This document shows, piece by piece, positions 1 through 12,600 of a stretch of DNA of 64,000 nucleotides. This DNA is from Bostrychus sinensis. Lineage: Eukaryota > Chordata > Actinopteri > Gobiiformes > Eleotridae. The notes under the pieces are model-generated. The model saw only the letters and a list, made by a program, of their open reading frames with translations, was not told the DNA's origin and did no database searches. The first letter of the stretch is position 1. Every line of letters begins with the position of its first letter. A program made the translations under genes and the position numbers. The DNA lies in contig CM036240.1 of assembly GCA_020698575.1 (NCBI GenBank), positions 17,168,211-17,232,210 on the forward strand, given 5' to 3'.

Positions 1-2510
1 GTGGTGTGGGGCCGAAACACACTAAAACTGAGGCGAGTAAAAGGAAGTGCTGTCACGGCTTGGAGGTCTGCCAGTTACAGAGAGAGTATAAAGCATGCCA
101 GCAATGCATAGGGGAATATTATCTTGATTTGAAAACATTTAGTTCCAGTAGAGATCCTGCACTGAGATCGCTGTTCTCACGCAGATGTGAAGAGAGGGGC
201 AGTGCTACTCACAAACAACAGCCAATGAACTGGGTCTGGAAATGTACAGGTCCGTCCTCCCAAAAAAGGTTTTCTGATTGATTAATTTTCACTTTTACTT
301 CTTTGACAAAATGGGAGGGAACTTGGCTCTGATTGTTACGATCAGACAAGAGTGTTTTTCAAGCCCAGCCATGGATACAGAGGGACTGTTTTGGCATCAC
401 AGAACTGAGGGTAGGCATGATGCATTAAGGGCTTTTTCTTGCTTTTACTGACTTTCGGACGCCTGACAAAACTTAGTTCTTTTGGCCTTATCTCACAATG
501 GTAAACCATCATTTGGGGTTATCATGCTAAGACACTAACAGACCAGTGCAAACTAAAACAACCTCCCTGGTGGATGTAATTATTCAAGTTGGACTACTCT
601 CTTGAAGTCAGACAATCACATTTTTAATGAGACTAATTTTTTTTATTTACGTTTTATCTTATTTTTCTTGCTGTTAGCTGTACATGTTAAAGCTAACTAG
701 TGTGTGTTTATTGCTCCAGAAGTCTACTTAGCTACTAGGCTGCATAAATGCTATCTGGATAATGTCATAGTCTCTTGATCTGGCAGACCCTGGTTACCTC
801 AAAGTTAATTATAGAGTGATTAAACATAATACACAACACAATGCGCCTGTGGTGGTGATGGGGGAGGAGGATGTTAAGACTTTTATCTCAATCAAATGTT
901 ATCAGCCCAGATTTTAGTCAAAATTTTGCAAGACAAAAAGCTTGATTGAGTAATATCAACAAAAACTGTATAAATTAGTTCATGGCAAATAACAAATTAC
1001 AATGTAGCCGAAAGGAAGTCAGGACAAATGACAGTTGCAAACATGCAGATTCTTTCCAAATCCCAGCGGATTATAATCACAGTGTTAAGGGAAAGGTAAT
1101 AATACATCTTCTGTCTTTTCCTGATCCCTCATCCAAACTGTGAGTCGAACAACAGCTGATTTTTGTTCAGCGCATAAACAAACAAAGGCATTCTTGGACG
1201 GTTGTAAATGTCACAAAGAGCTTTGGTGGGCGAGCTCCGGCGCGGCCAGAGCAAGAGACGCGAGAGAGAGAGAAACAGAGAGAGAGACACACAGGCCTGG
1301 GTAGAGAGTGGAGCTGCAGCACTGTGGTTTTGAAGCTGGAGAGAGGCTGAGAACAAACCTTCCACAGAATGGAAATTGGAAAAAATGAAAACATGATTAA
1401 ATCTGTCTCCCAGCGGTTGCCTGTGTTCTCACGATATCCTGAAAGGCGAGTCGTGGATCCAGAGCCACTGCTGTCAAACTGTTAACATGTCCTATTCCCA
1501 CCCTGGACAATAATGAGGTGACAGGTGAGACATGGTAAGGAAAGGTATATCCACATAAAACAAATGTCCCTCAAAAACTTGGATCCAAAACCAGACATGG
1601 AAAATATGCGGCTCTGTACGTGTTACGATGTTTCTTGTGAAGAATTTCATACTTGCTCATTACTATCAAACATGAATATGTATATTCACTATTGCACTTT
1701 ATAGTTCACTTGTTTGTTATGAAATATACCCCCTATATTTATTTTGCCTGCTGCTGTGTATTTTAGTACTGTGCTGAGTCAATGCAATAACATTTTGTTC
1801 TGAGTACACTTGTAGTATATCTGAATGACAATAAAGTCTGTCTGACATCACTTTAACTCCTCATTTCCCCTATCTTTCCTTTGTCCCGTGTAGGAGGTTT
1901 TACGTAGATGTCCTGTGTGTCCCACATACCAAATTACATCAAATTATAACACATGATTCAGTGTTACCACATCAACTATGATTGCAAACAGGCCCTGGAT
2001 GTTTTCAATGAACGCGGAGAGCGAGTCCACATTTTCTTGAATTTCCAACAGCGTCACACACAAATATGTCAGCAGTAGTGAGCCGCACGCTTTTCCAAAA
2101 TATCCACAAAAAGTCACGCTATGAGGTGCAACAACATCCCAGGGTTTTTAGGAGGCCATAAATAGCTTGTTTTTTTTAATCAGGTATTTGAATCTGCACT
2201 CACACCAAGTCAAACTGCTTATGTTTGTTCTTTTGTCTATAGTTCTTTCTTTGAGCTAAAGATTTATGGGATTCTTATCTCTGATGCTAAGCATGTCCCA
2301 ACTTGAACGCCCATCGGAGGCCTGTGTTATGATTGGGATCACCTTTTAGAGTTCATCTCACCCAGACCAGACGCACAGAAGTCTTTTGTTTATAAAGCTA
2401 TATGGCACCAATCATTCTCATCAAGTCAAAAGCATCTAATTTAGTGGTTTAGTGTCGCAGGCGTCTTCTGGTGGTGCTCAGTAGTCTTTTACAGTCCTCC
2501 TGAGGTACTT
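1..2510. other. Non-coding stretch, no gene supported
   Basis: I found no exon with convincing protein similarity and splice borders here on either strand. It is probably ahr2 intron or flank, since the missing ahr2 exons should lie to the left on the minus strand. A GA-rich simple repeat lies at about 1261-1293 beside a short CpG-containing patch (1228-1262). A motif like the tail of fish LINEs (GACAATAAAGTCTGTCT) sits near 1828-1845. The short open frames are low-complexity or unsupported. Confidence 0.5.
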
Positions 2511-2514
2511 TCAT

Positions 2515-3190
2515 TTAGGGTGGTTGTGGCTTAAATTGGAAATTTAGACCACTGCTTAGTCCTAGTTTTGGCACAGTTTAGTTTAGGTTTAAGCCTGGTT
2601 TAGTCCAGGTTAAGTTCTGGTTTAGTCCCGGTTTAGGTTTAATCTAGGTTTAGACTGGATTGGTCCTGGTTTAAACTTTTTAGTCCTGGTTTATTTCTTC
2701 TTTAGCACTGGTGCTGGTTTAGTTCTGATTTAGTCTGGATAAAAGTCCTAATTTACGCCAAGCTAAGTCATGGTTTAGTCCTTGTTTAGTCTTGGTTTAG
2801 ACTAGGTTTATATTTAATCTTAGTTTAGTGTGAGATTTGGTCTGGTAAGTCCTGGTTTAGAGCTGGTTTAGTACTGTTTAGTACTTGTCCTGGTTTAGTT
2901 ACGATTTAGTCCAGATTAAGTTCTGGTTTATTTCAGGCTAAGTCCATGTTTAGTTCTTGTTTAGACCTGGTTTTAGCTCTGGTTCAGACCTGGTTTAGTT
3001 CTAGTTTAGAGCTGGTTTAGTCGTTAGAACTGGTCCTTGACTTTGATCCTGGTTTAAACCTGATCCCGATTCAATTCTGGTTTGGTGCGCTATGTATCCT
3101 GGTTTAGTTATGATTTAGTCCAAGTTAATTCCTGGTTTAAAGCTGATTCAGTCCTGGCTTAGTCCTGATTTAGCCCTGGTTAATTCCATG
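2515..3190. repeat. Degenerate GGTTTAG minisatellite
   Basis: About 680 bp is built from irregularly spaced variants of one short unit, roughly TCCTGGTTTAGT, with a GGTTTA/GTTTAG core recurring every 10-25 bp in direct orientation (for example near 2579, 2620, 2640, 2770, 2860, 2940, 3000, 3100). Units differ by substitutions and 1-5 bp indels, so it is an old, diverged array. A short isolated stretch of the same wording is at 58920-58965 inside the CNTNAP gene. No coding frame crosses it. Confidence 0.85.
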
Positions 3191-3664
3191 TTTCATTTTC
3201 ATTTAGCAAAGCATTTCTCTGGGGTGGTACATGGTGTGAAACGTTTGAGAATCACTGATCTAAATAAAACAAATTAAGGGCTGAGCACTGTAAGCATTAC
3301 CCTAAGCACAGACCGTGTAACCTATTTCTCAGATGATGGTGCCAGCCAAACTTAATTAATTTACAGAAACGAGGACTGGATCCTGCAATGTGATACGCAT
3401 CTGAACAATAACCAGTCAAGTTCATTGTTGATCCCATTGTGTACTTATCAAAGAGCATGTCAATAACACAAAACAGATTTCTTCAAAACAAGATAGTTGG
3501 CACCACTGACCCAATGCATTTGGTTGGAGAAGTATCAAATGTCACAAAGAACTCCTGCCAGAACCAATAGCTGAACTGTGACATGTTATGGCTATGAATA
3601 AAAGGCTTAAAGGGCGGCTCAGTGTTCACATTGCAAAATTAACATTCATCTTCTTGGGCTTTTT

Positions 3665-3985
3665 CCTGTTAGGGGCTGCAGGTGGCTGGAGCCTATCCCA
3701 GCAACTATCAGGCAGAATATATCCTGCACTATGGAGTCGCAGGGCTGGCACAGACAGACAACCCTTCACTCTCACATTCATTAATCAGTGGCAATTTAGA
3801 TTCACCAATTCACCGACCATGAGCATGTCTAAGTATGGTCGGGGGAAGCCAAAGCTCCAAGAGAGAACTCACACTAACATAGGGAGGACATGCAGACTCC
3901 ATTTAGAGAGACTGACGCAAGGATTGAACCCACAACATTCTTGCTAAGAGGCAAGAGCACTAACCACTCCATTGTGCAACCCCAA
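3665..3985 (-). repeat. tRNA-headed SINE-like repeat, family A, minus
   Basis: Read on the minus strand, it starts with a tRNA-like head (TGGTTAGTGCTCTTGCCTC, then a B-box-like GGGTTCAATCC near 3927-3937). It continues through the phrase ending 'gcaatttagattcaccaattcac' in plus orientation and ends with the TGGGATAGGCTCCAG motif near 3690-3705. The same head and tail recur at 4035-4215, 9690-9830, 58565-59245 and 61065-61200, so it is a dispersed family. I infer SINE-like origin from the pol III A/B-box pattern. Confidence 0.7.
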
Positions 3986-4034
3986 AATTGAAAATACAAA
4001 TACAAAAGATACCTTGGGTTTCTACACCATTCAT

Positions 4035-4215
4035 GTTTTGCACTGGTTAGTGTACCTGCCTCTCAGCAAGGAGGTTGTGGGTTCGACCCTGAACTGGCTC
4101 TGTCTCTGAGTCAGATCTGCAACTAACGAGCCATTCGGTGAGCCCCATCTAAGGCAATCATAGTTACTGGGATAGGCTCCAGTCACCCACAACCTCAGGA
4201 ATAATAATCACTATA
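4035..4215 (+). repeat. tRNA-headed SINE-like repeat, family A, plus
   Basis: Plus-orientation copy: head CTGGTTAGTGTACCTGCCTC, B-box GGGTTCGACCC at about 4079-4089, tail motif TACTGGGATAGGCTCCAG at about 4165-4182. It lies about 50 bp from a minus-orientation copy (3665-3985), so the two form an inverted pair that could fold back in a transcript. Confidence 0.7.
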
Positions 4216-4789
4216 TTTGTCAGAGCTTGCCCCACAAAATGATATATGCAGTACATACACAATGCATAGGTATCAAGATATCCTGAGTCAAAATATCCTA
4301 TAGCATGTTTTCTTATAATTGTGCCAGCCCACCTGAATCACTTTTTTATTGATAAGTGTAAGGTAGCAGGTGATTTTGATATACTGAACCCTTTGTTCTT
4401 GTAGTGCTTGACATCTGCAGATGAGAAGGCAAATAAAACCACAATCACTAAAGAAAGCCAAGTCAGCGTCAAAGTGTGCAGCATTGAAGTACACAATGAC
4501 AACCTGAATTAATGAAAGCTGCACAATAAAACTGAATCAAAATGCTGAACCCGCAAACTCAATCTGATTTTCTCATGCAAAGTTAATACCAAGTTAATAA
4601 CTAATCCACATGTGATTGGGGTGGTCAAAACCCTGAAATCCTGCATGAGTCAGATGAACAACAGCCTCACTCTCACAAATCTGATCAGCGCACTCATTTG
4701 GAAAAGTCACAACACACAATACAGCACAAGTGTCTTATTTGACACAGAAGTTGTGTTCTGTAGAGTGAAAGAAATGGCAAAGTGAGGAG

Positions 4790-5060
4790 TAAAGGTGGTA
4801 TTAGTAGTAGCCGCAGGAGTAGTACTAGTTCCCATAGAAAGTAAACAACATATTCAGTGTTTTTCTTTTTACCTTTACTCAACTTATAATTTTGTTGAAT
4901 GTTTTTACTTCTTCTTGAGTATTTTTACTTTGAAGTACAATTACTTACTTTTATCTTAAAATTGTGTTTTGTGTTGTCTAAGCCCTTTGGTGCCGTGTGC
5001 ATAGTCCTCTGTTGCTTCACTGCAGAGGAAATAGTATCAGTGCAGTTAAGGCTTTATTTA
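4790..5060. repeat. GTA-rich hAT-like MITE remnant
   Basis: The stretch holds a TAGTAGTAG-type run (about 4800-4830) followed by TTTTTACTTCTTCTTGAGTA and TACTTTGAAGTACAATTACTT. This matches the body of the GTA-expanded MITE family that is intact at 16689-17655 and 33745-34175. Terminal CAGAGGTGG repeats are not visible, so it is a fragment. Confidence 0.45.
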
Positions 5061-5069
5061 CTTACCTTG

Positions 5070-6639
5070 TATAAAGTTTAATTACACGGTGCGACATCTT
5101 TTATTAAAAATCAGAACCTAGCATTGACAGCTGAACATGCAAATCACTGTACTGTCAGCTAATTCCAGTTACTGTCACTATTTTATCTAGACATGTTGCA
5201 TGCCACTTGATCATTTTCCAACTTCTGTCATGTATTTACACAACACATACTGTATGAATATTAATGCAAAACCTAAACCACAGACTTGGGTAGTGTTCAC
5301 CGATATCTACAGCTGCCAGACAGAGAAATGTTGGAGACACACCCATAGGAAAGTTTTGTAGTTCATTTTTACCATGCTACTTCTAATAGAAAAACATATA
5401 TCAATGCAACTAGCGCAACGTTTATCAGGAAACTCAAATGTTGCAATCGCTAGTACAGAAAGTCCATTTTCACTTTTACAGCCTGCAATGTCAGCAGATA
5501 ACAGGGTCAGAGCATTAACACACTTCTACCTTTGAAATTCAATTTTACATCTATTAGTGTCTCCAACTCCACATACCACACTTATACTTATCTTTGGAAG
5601 CTCTCATTTAGGAGCACACATGTAGGGCTAGCGTGACTAAAGCAAAGATAGCTATAGAAAAAGTTAAAGGACAGAGGCAGAAAAGGAAAGAAATTGAAAT
5701 GCAAACAGAAGTCGGTGCAGATACAGACACCGAGGCACTTACTCAGCAACTCGTCTGCCAACACCTCAGCTAAAATTACGGCCTTATTCAAAGAAAACTA
5801 TCATCTTTGAGGGGAGGAGAGGTTATATAAATTACTTATAAGCATGACTCATCAAGTTTTCAAATTGATAGTGCCTCCAAGGTTCATTAAATTAAATTCC
5901 AAAATGAAACATAGTATAAAAAAGTACAAAGGGTAAAGGTATTATTATGAATGCACTGCTAGTTTGTATGAGTCTAGAATGCTGAGGTCAATAGCTTTCA
6001 ATTCTATCTCAATCACACCTTTGCAGTATTTTGCATTTTCAACTTGACTGTCTTTCTCATACAGGGTGGAGTGCTATTGTGAGCATTTCGGATGTGTTGT
6101 TTCCGAAAACCAGATGCCTCTCATTCCTTTCTTGGCTGTCAAAAGCACTGCCGGTACACTGTCATGTGTTACACTCAAAAACCAGTTCCAGTTTCAACAG
6201 CTCAGCCTGCTCCACCAACACCGTGCCTTGTCTGGCTCAGCATATTTTCACCTGAGACACAGACAGAGAAGTGAACATACTGCTCAAGGTGAAGTCAGGC
6301 CTGGCTGCAACTGACTCCAGATGGTGATGTTCTTGTTTCATTGTCTTGTACTGTTTATCTTTGTTTTCACATATAAAAGTACAATGACAGTGATTGATGG
6401 CTGCCCTTCAATATCTTAAAAGGCATAGTTTGATAACTTAATTCAAAAGGATACTGTGCAGTGGTCAAAGTCTTTATTGAGCCAAACTATCAACAGTGGT
6501 TTACTTCAGAAAGTCCAGTTGTAGTTTACAGACTATAGCACTGGTGTATAAATGTGCTAGTGTGATTGTGGTAGTGAGCAGCTGTTGAATAATGGACTCA
6601 GATTGATCTGGCTTTGCTACAGCCCCTTCATACTTGTAC
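5070..6639. other. Non-coding stretch, probably ahr2 intron 2
   Basis: Downstream of ahr2 exon 2 on the minus strand. I looked for the next exon (start of PAS-A) and did not find it. The overlapping short frames at 6031-6314 have no recognisable similarity and no good splice borders. No repeat could be assigned. Confidence 0.45.
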
Positions 6640-9600
6640 CTTTAAAGTAGCTCTTGACCCTCAGGTATCCCACACTGAGGCGCAGGACCGACAGTTTGTC
6701 CAGACGGGAGCGGATCTCATCGGGGAACGGCAGGAGCTCTGTGAGGCGGTCCAGCTCCCCGTTCAGCCGATCCCTGTGGCGCTTCGATGGGTTAGACTTG
6801 ACCACTTCATTGCCGTCAGAGGCCTTTTTTCTGTAAAGCAATAAGAAGAAAAAAATGAGAGAGTTTGAATGAGGTCAACAAGGAGAGACTGGTGGAGTTT
6901 AGTCTGGATAATGGCCTGTGTGAGACGGTAATGCAATTTGCTGCAGTGTGCTGTATGACACACCACTTAAGCATGGTCCAAAACAACTCTGAGCAAAAGG
7001 CTAGCTTCAGACTTATTCAGAGAAGTAACGGTCAGATATAAAAGTGGTAAACAAACACTGCAGGTGAGGTTAAGTGAGTCAACAGCCAACTGAAAAAGCG
7101 CCAGACTTCAAATCAAAGTCAAAACCATTTATATAACCTTGGTTAGCAAAAATAATAAAAGAAGAATGTTACAAGTTTTCAGCTTTGAAAGTGAGATCAA
7201 AGAAACACAAAAAAGAACAAAGAAACCAAGATAAAAGGTAAAACGTTGTTAAACAACTGAAATCCAGCCACAAGGGGTCACAACCCAATGTACTCTTTGT
7301 GCCAGTCCAAAGCCAGGATAAATGAAGAGGGTTATGCCATATCATAGCTATGCTGTGGCTACCCCAAAAGGGAAAAGCTGAAAGGAAGGAAACTGAAAGC
7401 TAAAGCTGAAACGAAGTGTGTGAATCTGCACATTTTAAACAGCTGCTTAAAGTGGGGGACTAACTACGTTACATTACAAAAAACCTATCAACTACAATGT
7501 CTAATTTAAGATAGAGTTGACTGCCTTTGTCTTTTTTTTTTTTTGGGAAAACATCTACGGAAACATGCATGGCAAAAACATTAGCACAATCTATTACACT
7601 AGTCTACTAAATTCATTTAGTTTAAATGGCGGTCACTTCTTTACCATGACGGCAGCTTTATTTGCACTCGTTTTGGGACCACCCAGTGCAAAAATACAAG
7701 CTTACAAGCCTTATTAGAGACAGTAAATGTCATTACACACCAACTGGACACACCACGGTCAGATGTGTTATTTTAAACTCTCTTTTTTGAATGTGTGAAC
7801 GCTTGTATCACCAAACAGGTGCCAAGGATTGATTCTCAAATGTATCACAATTATCTCTGTTCAGCAAAGACACCAGCTGTAGGCTAAATCTGAGCTTCCC
7901 ACTTTTCCATGCCTGCCGTCCTTTATATAACATAGCAACATTTGTAACATTTTATGGCTTGTTAGATAGTGATAACAGGAATGGTTGCATGCAATAAGGG
8001 TTTTAATCATCAGCTAGTTTGCAGCTTTATGGAGTAAGTCAAGCTGTGAAAAAAGACTGTGCAAGAGTCTAGTCTAATGAAGTAACAAAGTTATTGGGAA
8101 AATGTGATGAACGTGACTTTAATCTGCATCTCCATTTTTTGCCCTCAAGTTATTTAGTTTAACCATGTTGCATTGAACAAATCCAGACAAGTGTCTAGCG
8201 TTCTGCCAGAAAACTGCTCCTAAAATACGTCACTAAAGACGTTTCTGGGTGAAAAGGGAACATTGTTAAATTTTTTGTAGATGAATTTTTTGTAGATGAA
8301 ACCAATGGTGAATAAAGTACTCAAAATCTGTACACAAATAAACATACTTTAAAATAATATAACTCGACTACAAGTACAGTAGTCAGAAAAATATGACTTA
8401 AATTAAATCTTTACTCAAATAAAAAGTACTTTTCACTTCGGAAGAAAACCACTGAGTTGTGAAACATGACTTTTACAGACAGTAGTGATAGTAGAGGAGC
8501 GATAGTAGTGGAGTGATAATAGTGCTGAGAGTATTACCAGTAGGGTTATACATTTTTAAGTAAATGAACACTAGAAAATAAGTACAAAACATCCAATCCA
8601 ACTGCTTTTCTACTCAAGTCCTCCGATGTCTTTCAAAGCACTGTGAGATCATAGTTCTGTCTCTAGGACGGCTGCCATTTTTGATCATATCCAGTGAGCT
8701 GAAGTCTGTCATTCGAGGATTCAAATTCTCTACCCTCCCCCTAAAATTTCTTTCCTCAGCTAATAATATACTATTCAGTTTCCTAGACCGCCACAGAATA
8801 ATGGGCCAGGAATGCATTCTAAAAAGTCATCTAGGCCTCAGACTTGAGCTATACCTTCTCAGGATAGGACCAGGGCTGATCTCACTCAGGAGTAATTCAG
8901 GCAGACAAAAGCCAGCATTCAGGAACATTTTTCCACCTTGATTTGCTCTGGATCACGGGTTTGAGCAGCAGACCTCATGCATTCATTCATGAAAACCCCT
9001 GTATTTCTGTTTGTCTTCCTTATCTTTGAATCTAAATATGCACTGCTATAACCCCATTCACCTCTGTTATGCGGCGAAGGCAGACAGTGTTGTATTGCTG
9101 GAATGGCACTCAGTCTGCCAGATCAACAACAGTAACCTAGTGGCCAAGAACTATGAAAAGTGTGCTTTCTCCACACATGTTTGGCTACTGACAACATTAA
9201 AAAAAAACAGCTTCTTGAGTCCAAAGAGCTTTGCTGAGAAAAGAACAGAGTGTATGCTGTTTAGTGCAATAAAAAGATGATCAACAGTTAGAGGAACCGC
9301 TACATTTAACCTCCGTGTTGGTGACTCCAAGTAATTACTGGATGCATACTTTTTGCACTTGTTAAAAGCATTAAGCATAATCCGTTTTAAACAATATTTT
9401 TCAGCAGTAAAACAACATGCCTGCTACTTAGTTTTTTTGTGTTGGCTTGTTGTGTCTGCTTTTTTAATCTTTCTATTTTGGCTTTTCTCCTCCAGGGTCA
9501 CCACAGCAAATCCTCTGCCTCCTAGCTACAGTAATTCATATATTGATTTGGCATATGTTTTTACATTGGAGGCCCTTCCTAACATGACCCTCTTCATTTA

Positions 9601-12600
9601 TCCCGGTTTGGGGCCAGCACAAAGAGTACACTGGCTTGTAACCCACTGTGGCTGAATTCAAATAGTATATAGAAATATTACTAGCATAGTTGTTTGTCTG
9701 TGTGCATCTTTAAGTGTCAGCCCTGCACCTAACTGACCATTGTTTTGGGTGCACTCTGCCTGAGGCCCATAGTTACTGGGACAGGCTCCAGCCACCCACA
9801 AACCCGAATGGGAATAAGCGATAGCAGTCATAGTCAAAATGCAACAATGTTTGATCTTTACTTTATAATAATCTATTGTGCTACCTTATATGACAATACT
9901 TTACAGCTGTGACTCAGTGCTATATCTCCATCCTGCTCAGACCTGTTAACGGAAGTGTTTCCTCTTCATTGTCGCTGGCTGGCGTTAGGAGAGTTGCTGA
10001 TTTTGGCCTTGAGACAATTTTGTTCTAACTTAGTGCTTTATAAAGGCAAGCCAAGTTCATTTTTGCATCAAGAATAGTTGTTTAAATTACATTATAATAA
10101 CCTCAAAGTGTGTGTTAAAATGGTTTCACACTTAGCCATACTTATGTTTAATGTGTTAAATGTTATGATATGTAATTTTGTTTTATTTTCTGGAATCTCT
10201 AAATTTGGTTTAAGTCTTGGCTTTTAGAGTTTGGCTGGAGATTACACTGATGCCTCTCATGAACAATGAAACAAAGGAAAACTGTGTTCACTACCAGGAA
10301 AGCTTTTGGCACTGTGCCACGCCTCCTATCAGCGAGTCTGTTTCTCACAATCCACCGACATTAATCTCATCTGAAAATATTTGCGTTGGTAAAGAATATT
10401 ATCCGACTTATTAGGAAAGCCAGCACTTGTTGAAAAGCAGCATTTTAGCAATCTGGGTTTCTGAAGGTTTTAGGAGACCAGCAATATAGTTTCAACTTGT
10501 ATTGTTGTACTACAATGTGGGAAAGACACTTTGTGAGCACATTTTCTAAAACATATTTTTATCTTTTGAGTGAATTTCGGATGAAGGTTTTTGCTGTGAA
10601 AAAAAAAGAGGCACTCAATATTTTTCCTTTTACCCAACGCCTAATTTCAAAGTACTTTCACTTCTTCTTTTCTTTAGGTTTTTCTCTTTTAGTGTCACCA
10701 CAAGTCAAATAATTTGGCATACGTTTTACACCAGATGCCTTTCCTGACACAACCCTCTCCATTTATCTGGGCTTTAGACTCTGGCTTTTACCTACTTGTG
10801 GTTGGATTGTTGATACCTTTATTTCAACTTCAATCAATATTATTTTGAAGTGACGGTACTTTAGTTTTTGTACAGATTTTGATTAAAAAAGACATGAACC
10901 TGAAACCACTTACAAGAAATGTAGTTCTATCAAAGCATCAGAAATGTTAAAGTAAATAAAATCTGGGAAACAAAATGTAAAACTCTTTGAAAATCTAATA
11001 GGACTGACGGCGCAGGGGGAAGGCATCCAGGCAATAAAAGGGAGAATTTGGATGGACATATCTGCCATGGAATGCCCCTATGTAGTGACCACAGCTTTTT
11101 ACAGTCGGGCTCAATGGTGCCTTTGTGCAGGCGAGCCCAGCTGGCCGCTCAGGAAACCTCAGTCCTCATGCACGGTCCCGCATCTTCAGAAACACAGATG
11201 TCTGCACACAGTCCACCTTTTTATTTTGGGATTTATACTGGGAACAGGCTCAATGCAAGTCGCCAGGTCTCTAACATAGGCAGCCATGACAGTTACAATA
11301 CACTTTAATGTTCCATATTACAGTTAAAATTACTGTATATCTGTGAAGTAGTAAGAATATTTCAGCCTGACTTTTTTTAGTCCGTTACATAGGAAAAGTT
11401 AACAAGGACTTTGCAGTTCTTGCGAGTAGGCCACAATACAATGGTGGACTAAAAGCTGCTCTCAGACCAATCACCACTTGTTGTCATGAGTGAAGAGTTA
11501 GCATCAACAAACATCACTGTCTGAGCATGAGTTTAACTCCTGGCTGCTCTGTGTTTATGTAAAGTCCAAATGCATCTTAATGTACTGCATGTAATGTTAA
11601 GGTGAACAAGGTTAAAAAGGTTTCCAAGTCGTGAAAGAAAACAACCTATGCTGCATAATTAGCCACCTGCTATTTCAAATTTGTTCTCAGCAAAAAAAAA
11701 AAAAAAAAAGTTGTCACCCTTGATGGCATCACATTTTCCAGCCTTATCTGACACAAAGCTGATTTAGTCTACTCTTGCTATTAGTTTGAAGCCTTACTCA
11801 TGTCCCCCTACTTAATTCTGTCATGTTTTCTTGTCATGAGTTAATAGACACAAGATATGATTTGGTTCTCTTAGTGTGCAGTCCTGCAATAGTTAGAATT
11901 AAATAAGGGTCTATTAGCACTGTTATAGAACTTTGTGGAAGTAATAACACAGGCCCACAAGAACAAGAAAAAAAAAAATCCAAACAGATATCAGAGAACT
12001 GGTCACAATCCTGGCTTAACAGGTTATAGCCTATTTTTGATTACTGGATTCTATATACAGGGATAGATGTCAAACTTTTGAATGCAAAAATCATGTTTAT
12101 AATAAATAGGGTCTGGTCTTTTGAAGCTTTTTTACAAAAATATGAACTATGAAACTGTTGGTAAACCTTTGTTAAATGTTTGTCTTAAACTTCAGTGTGC
12201 AGGGGGGGAAAAAACTTGCACAAAAACCAGACTGAACAAGAGGAAAAAGCGAGGGACAGGCAGAGCACACAATTCAAACAGGCAGCAGTGATCCCACAAC
12301 GGTGCAGGCAGCGCGGAGCATATCAGATTACAAAAACACACTGAGAGCCCGGAGCCCTGGCCTCCCCCTCGCGCCCCCGCCCTCCTCGGAGCATCGCGTG
12401 AGAGCAGCAGCCGACTCTCCAACTTGATTGTGATTAATGCGCGAGGGTAAGATATCCATGCCAGATCCAAGTTACACACATTCTTAAGGTAGTCCAAAAA
12501 GTGAGCAACGCATCCACACACAAGCAAAAACCCGCTGCGCCTCGCTCCAGATCGAAGCAGCCCAACACTTTGTGCAGGCTACAAACTCCCTTTACGAAAG

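Noticed and set aside
6..281. 91-codon frame at the left edge
   Set aside because: No family similarity, no splice evidence, and the composition does not match ahr2 on either strand.
12192..12527. 111-codon minus-strand frame in the GC-rich patch
   Set aside because: No recognisable domain; it runs through a CpG-rich non-coding part of ahr2 intron 1, where long frames arise by chance.
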